From positions 124,001-188,000 of the forward strand of contig SDAL01000002.1 of assembly GCA_004153385.1 (NCBI GenBank): a stretch of 64,000 bases of DNA, given 5' to 3'. The notes below the pieces were generated by a model. It ran no database searches. It saw only the letters and a list, made by a program, of their open reading frames with translations, and was not told where the DNA came from. The stretch comes from Paracoccaceae bacterium. Lineage in GTDB: Bacteria; Pseudomonadota; Alphaproteobacteria; Rhodobacterales; Rhodobacteraceae. A program made the translations under genes and the position numbers. Below are positions 63,193 to 64,000 of this stretch, one piece after another (positions within the stretch are counted from its first letter, which is position 1; each line of letters begins with the position of its first letter).

Positions 63193-64000
63193 GCCAAGGG
63201 CTATCGGCCTGCGCCCCTGCCAAGGTCAATTTGCAACTGTGTGTGACAGGCCGACGTACGGACGGTTATCACACGCTGGAAAGTCTGGTGGTGTTCGCCG
63301 GGGTCGGGGACCGGATCACGGTCAGCCCCGGTCCGGATCTGTCATTGACGGTCACAGGCCCCTTTGCCCAAGGCGTGCCGGATGACGAGCGAAACCTTGT
63401 GATAAAGGCGGCCCGATTGCTGGCCCGACATCGCGGGGTCAGGGCTGGCGCGCATATCGTTCTGGACAAGCATCTGCCGCACGGTGGCGGGATCGGCGGC
63501 GGGTCTTCGGATGCGGCCACCGCATTGCGGTTGCTCGCGCGCCTGTGGCAGGTGAAGCCGCTTGAGGCACAAGCGGCGCTGTCGCTGGGGGCGGATGTTC
63601 CGGTGTGCATGATGGCCCCCGAGGCGCAGATGATGCGCGGTATCGGCGAGCGGTTGCTGCCACTGCCGGTCCCGCCTGAGGGGTGGCTGGTTTTGGTCAA
63701 TCCGCGTATCGAGACGCCCACCGGCGCCATGTTTCAGGCATTGGAGCGCAGCGAGGCGCCGCCAGCAGAAGACCAGATCCAGCCGCCCGCTCGTGCCGGA
63801 GATCTTTCGGCGTTTGCAGAGTGGCTTGGCCGGTATGGCAATGACTTTGCCGCGCCACTTTGTGATCTGCAATCCCCCGCCCATAGGCCGCAAATCCCGC
63901 AAATACTTGCGCAGCTGCGCGCCACGGCAGGATGCCATGCAGCCAATCTGTCCGGCTCTGGTAGCACGTGCTGGGGATTGTTTGCCGATGAGGCGCGCGC
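63189..64000 (+). CDS. ispE: 4-diphosphocytidyl-2-C-methyl-D-erythritol kinase (3' end beyond window)
   Basis: The first 270 residues of a GHMP kinase that phosphorylates CDP-ME in the MEP isoprenoid pathway. Typical segments are APAKVNLQLCVTGRRTDGYH at the start, the ATP-binding GGGIGGGSSDAA, and LSGSGSTCWGLF near the visible end. The frame is still open at base 64000. ATG overlaps the stop of the TPR gene (ATGA). Confidence 0.95.
   Translation, partial: MSQGLSACAPAKVNLQLCVTGRRTDGYHTLESLVVFAGVGDRITVSPGPDLSLTVTGPFAQGVPDDERNLVIKAARLLARHRGVRAGAHIVLDKHLPHGGGIGGGSSDAATALRLLARLWQVKPLEAQAALSLGADVPVCMMAPEAQMMRGIGERLLPLPVPPEGWLVLVNPRIETPTGAMFQALERSEAPPAEDQIQPPARAGDLSAFAEWLGRYGNDFAAPLCDLQSPAHRPQIPQILAQLRATAGCHAANLSGSGSTCWGLFADEAR

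Noticed and set aside
1-64000. CRISPR arrays, transposons, integrases, prophage or defence islands
   Set aside because: No regularly spaced repeats, transposase-like proteins or phage genes were seen; the region reads as core chromosome.

Overview
The window is ordinary-looking, GC-rich, tightly packed chromosome from an alphaproteobacterium, most likely a member of the Rhodobacteraceae (Rhodobacter/Roseobacter group). The evidence is the opgG-opgI-opgH-opgC glucan operon as described in Rhodobacter sphaeroides, an Mrp antiporter operon with fused MrpA-MrpB, the alphaproteobacterial glutamate-cysteine ligase type, and many 1-4 base start/stop overlaps. I see no transposase, integrase, phage gene, CRISPR array, rRNA or convincing tRNA. 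About 63 genes are called; the first (a short C-terminal tail) and the last (ispE) are cut by the window edges.

Layout. 0-5.5 kb: minus-strand operon ffh, GNAT acetyltransferase, chorismate mutase, rpsP, bluB, then azoR divergent from a LysR regulator. 5.5-10.4 kb: opgGIHC for osmoregulated periplasmic glucans, divergent across 441 bp from mrpA(B)CDEFG (10.9-17.1 kb), so osmotic and Na+/pH adaptation sit together. 17.2-25.5 kb: dapA, a lytic transglycosylase, an EamA exporter behind mnmD, a divergent FAD oxidase, then pgsA-moaD-moaE and a lysine-2,3-aminomutase-like radical SAM enzyme overlapping the uvrC end. 25.5-31.5 kb: uvrC, an AT-rich gap, a FolM-like SDR, a CaCA exchanger, a small zinc-ribbon-like membrane protein, an S49 peptidase, fdhD.

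31.6-42.3 kb: a coiled-coil membrane protein, an OmpA/BON envelope protein, ubiA divergent from rsmE, gshA, then a minus-strand cluster pyrB, two small PH-like membrane proteins, a dihydroorotase homologue that has lost most of its active site, and plsY. 42.5-49.3 kb: an unusual uracil-DNA glycosylase without the family 4 iron-sulfur cysteines, an RND adaptor/pump pair, and a secreted DsbD-alpha-like protein. 49.5-64 kb: algH, tsaC, an acyl-CoA dehydrogenase/metallo-hydrolase/DUF6173 run, a lipoprotein that may be a permuted NlpC/P60 protein, azlCD, mobA-GNAT, greA with a membrane partner, ETF-ubiquinone oxidoreductase, a TPR protein and ispE.

Functional threads: molybdenum cofactor functions are scattered (moaD/moaE, fdhD, mobA); tRNA modification appears twice (mnmD with a possible MnmC-type oxidase partner; tsaC). 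The most informative oddities are the catalytically stripped PyrC next to PyrB with two membrane proteins between them, the MnmC activities split over divergent genes, the cluster-less UDG, the RND pump with two extra C-terminal helices, and several strong inverted repeats in leaders. I did not find a convincing new multi-gene defence or mobile system.
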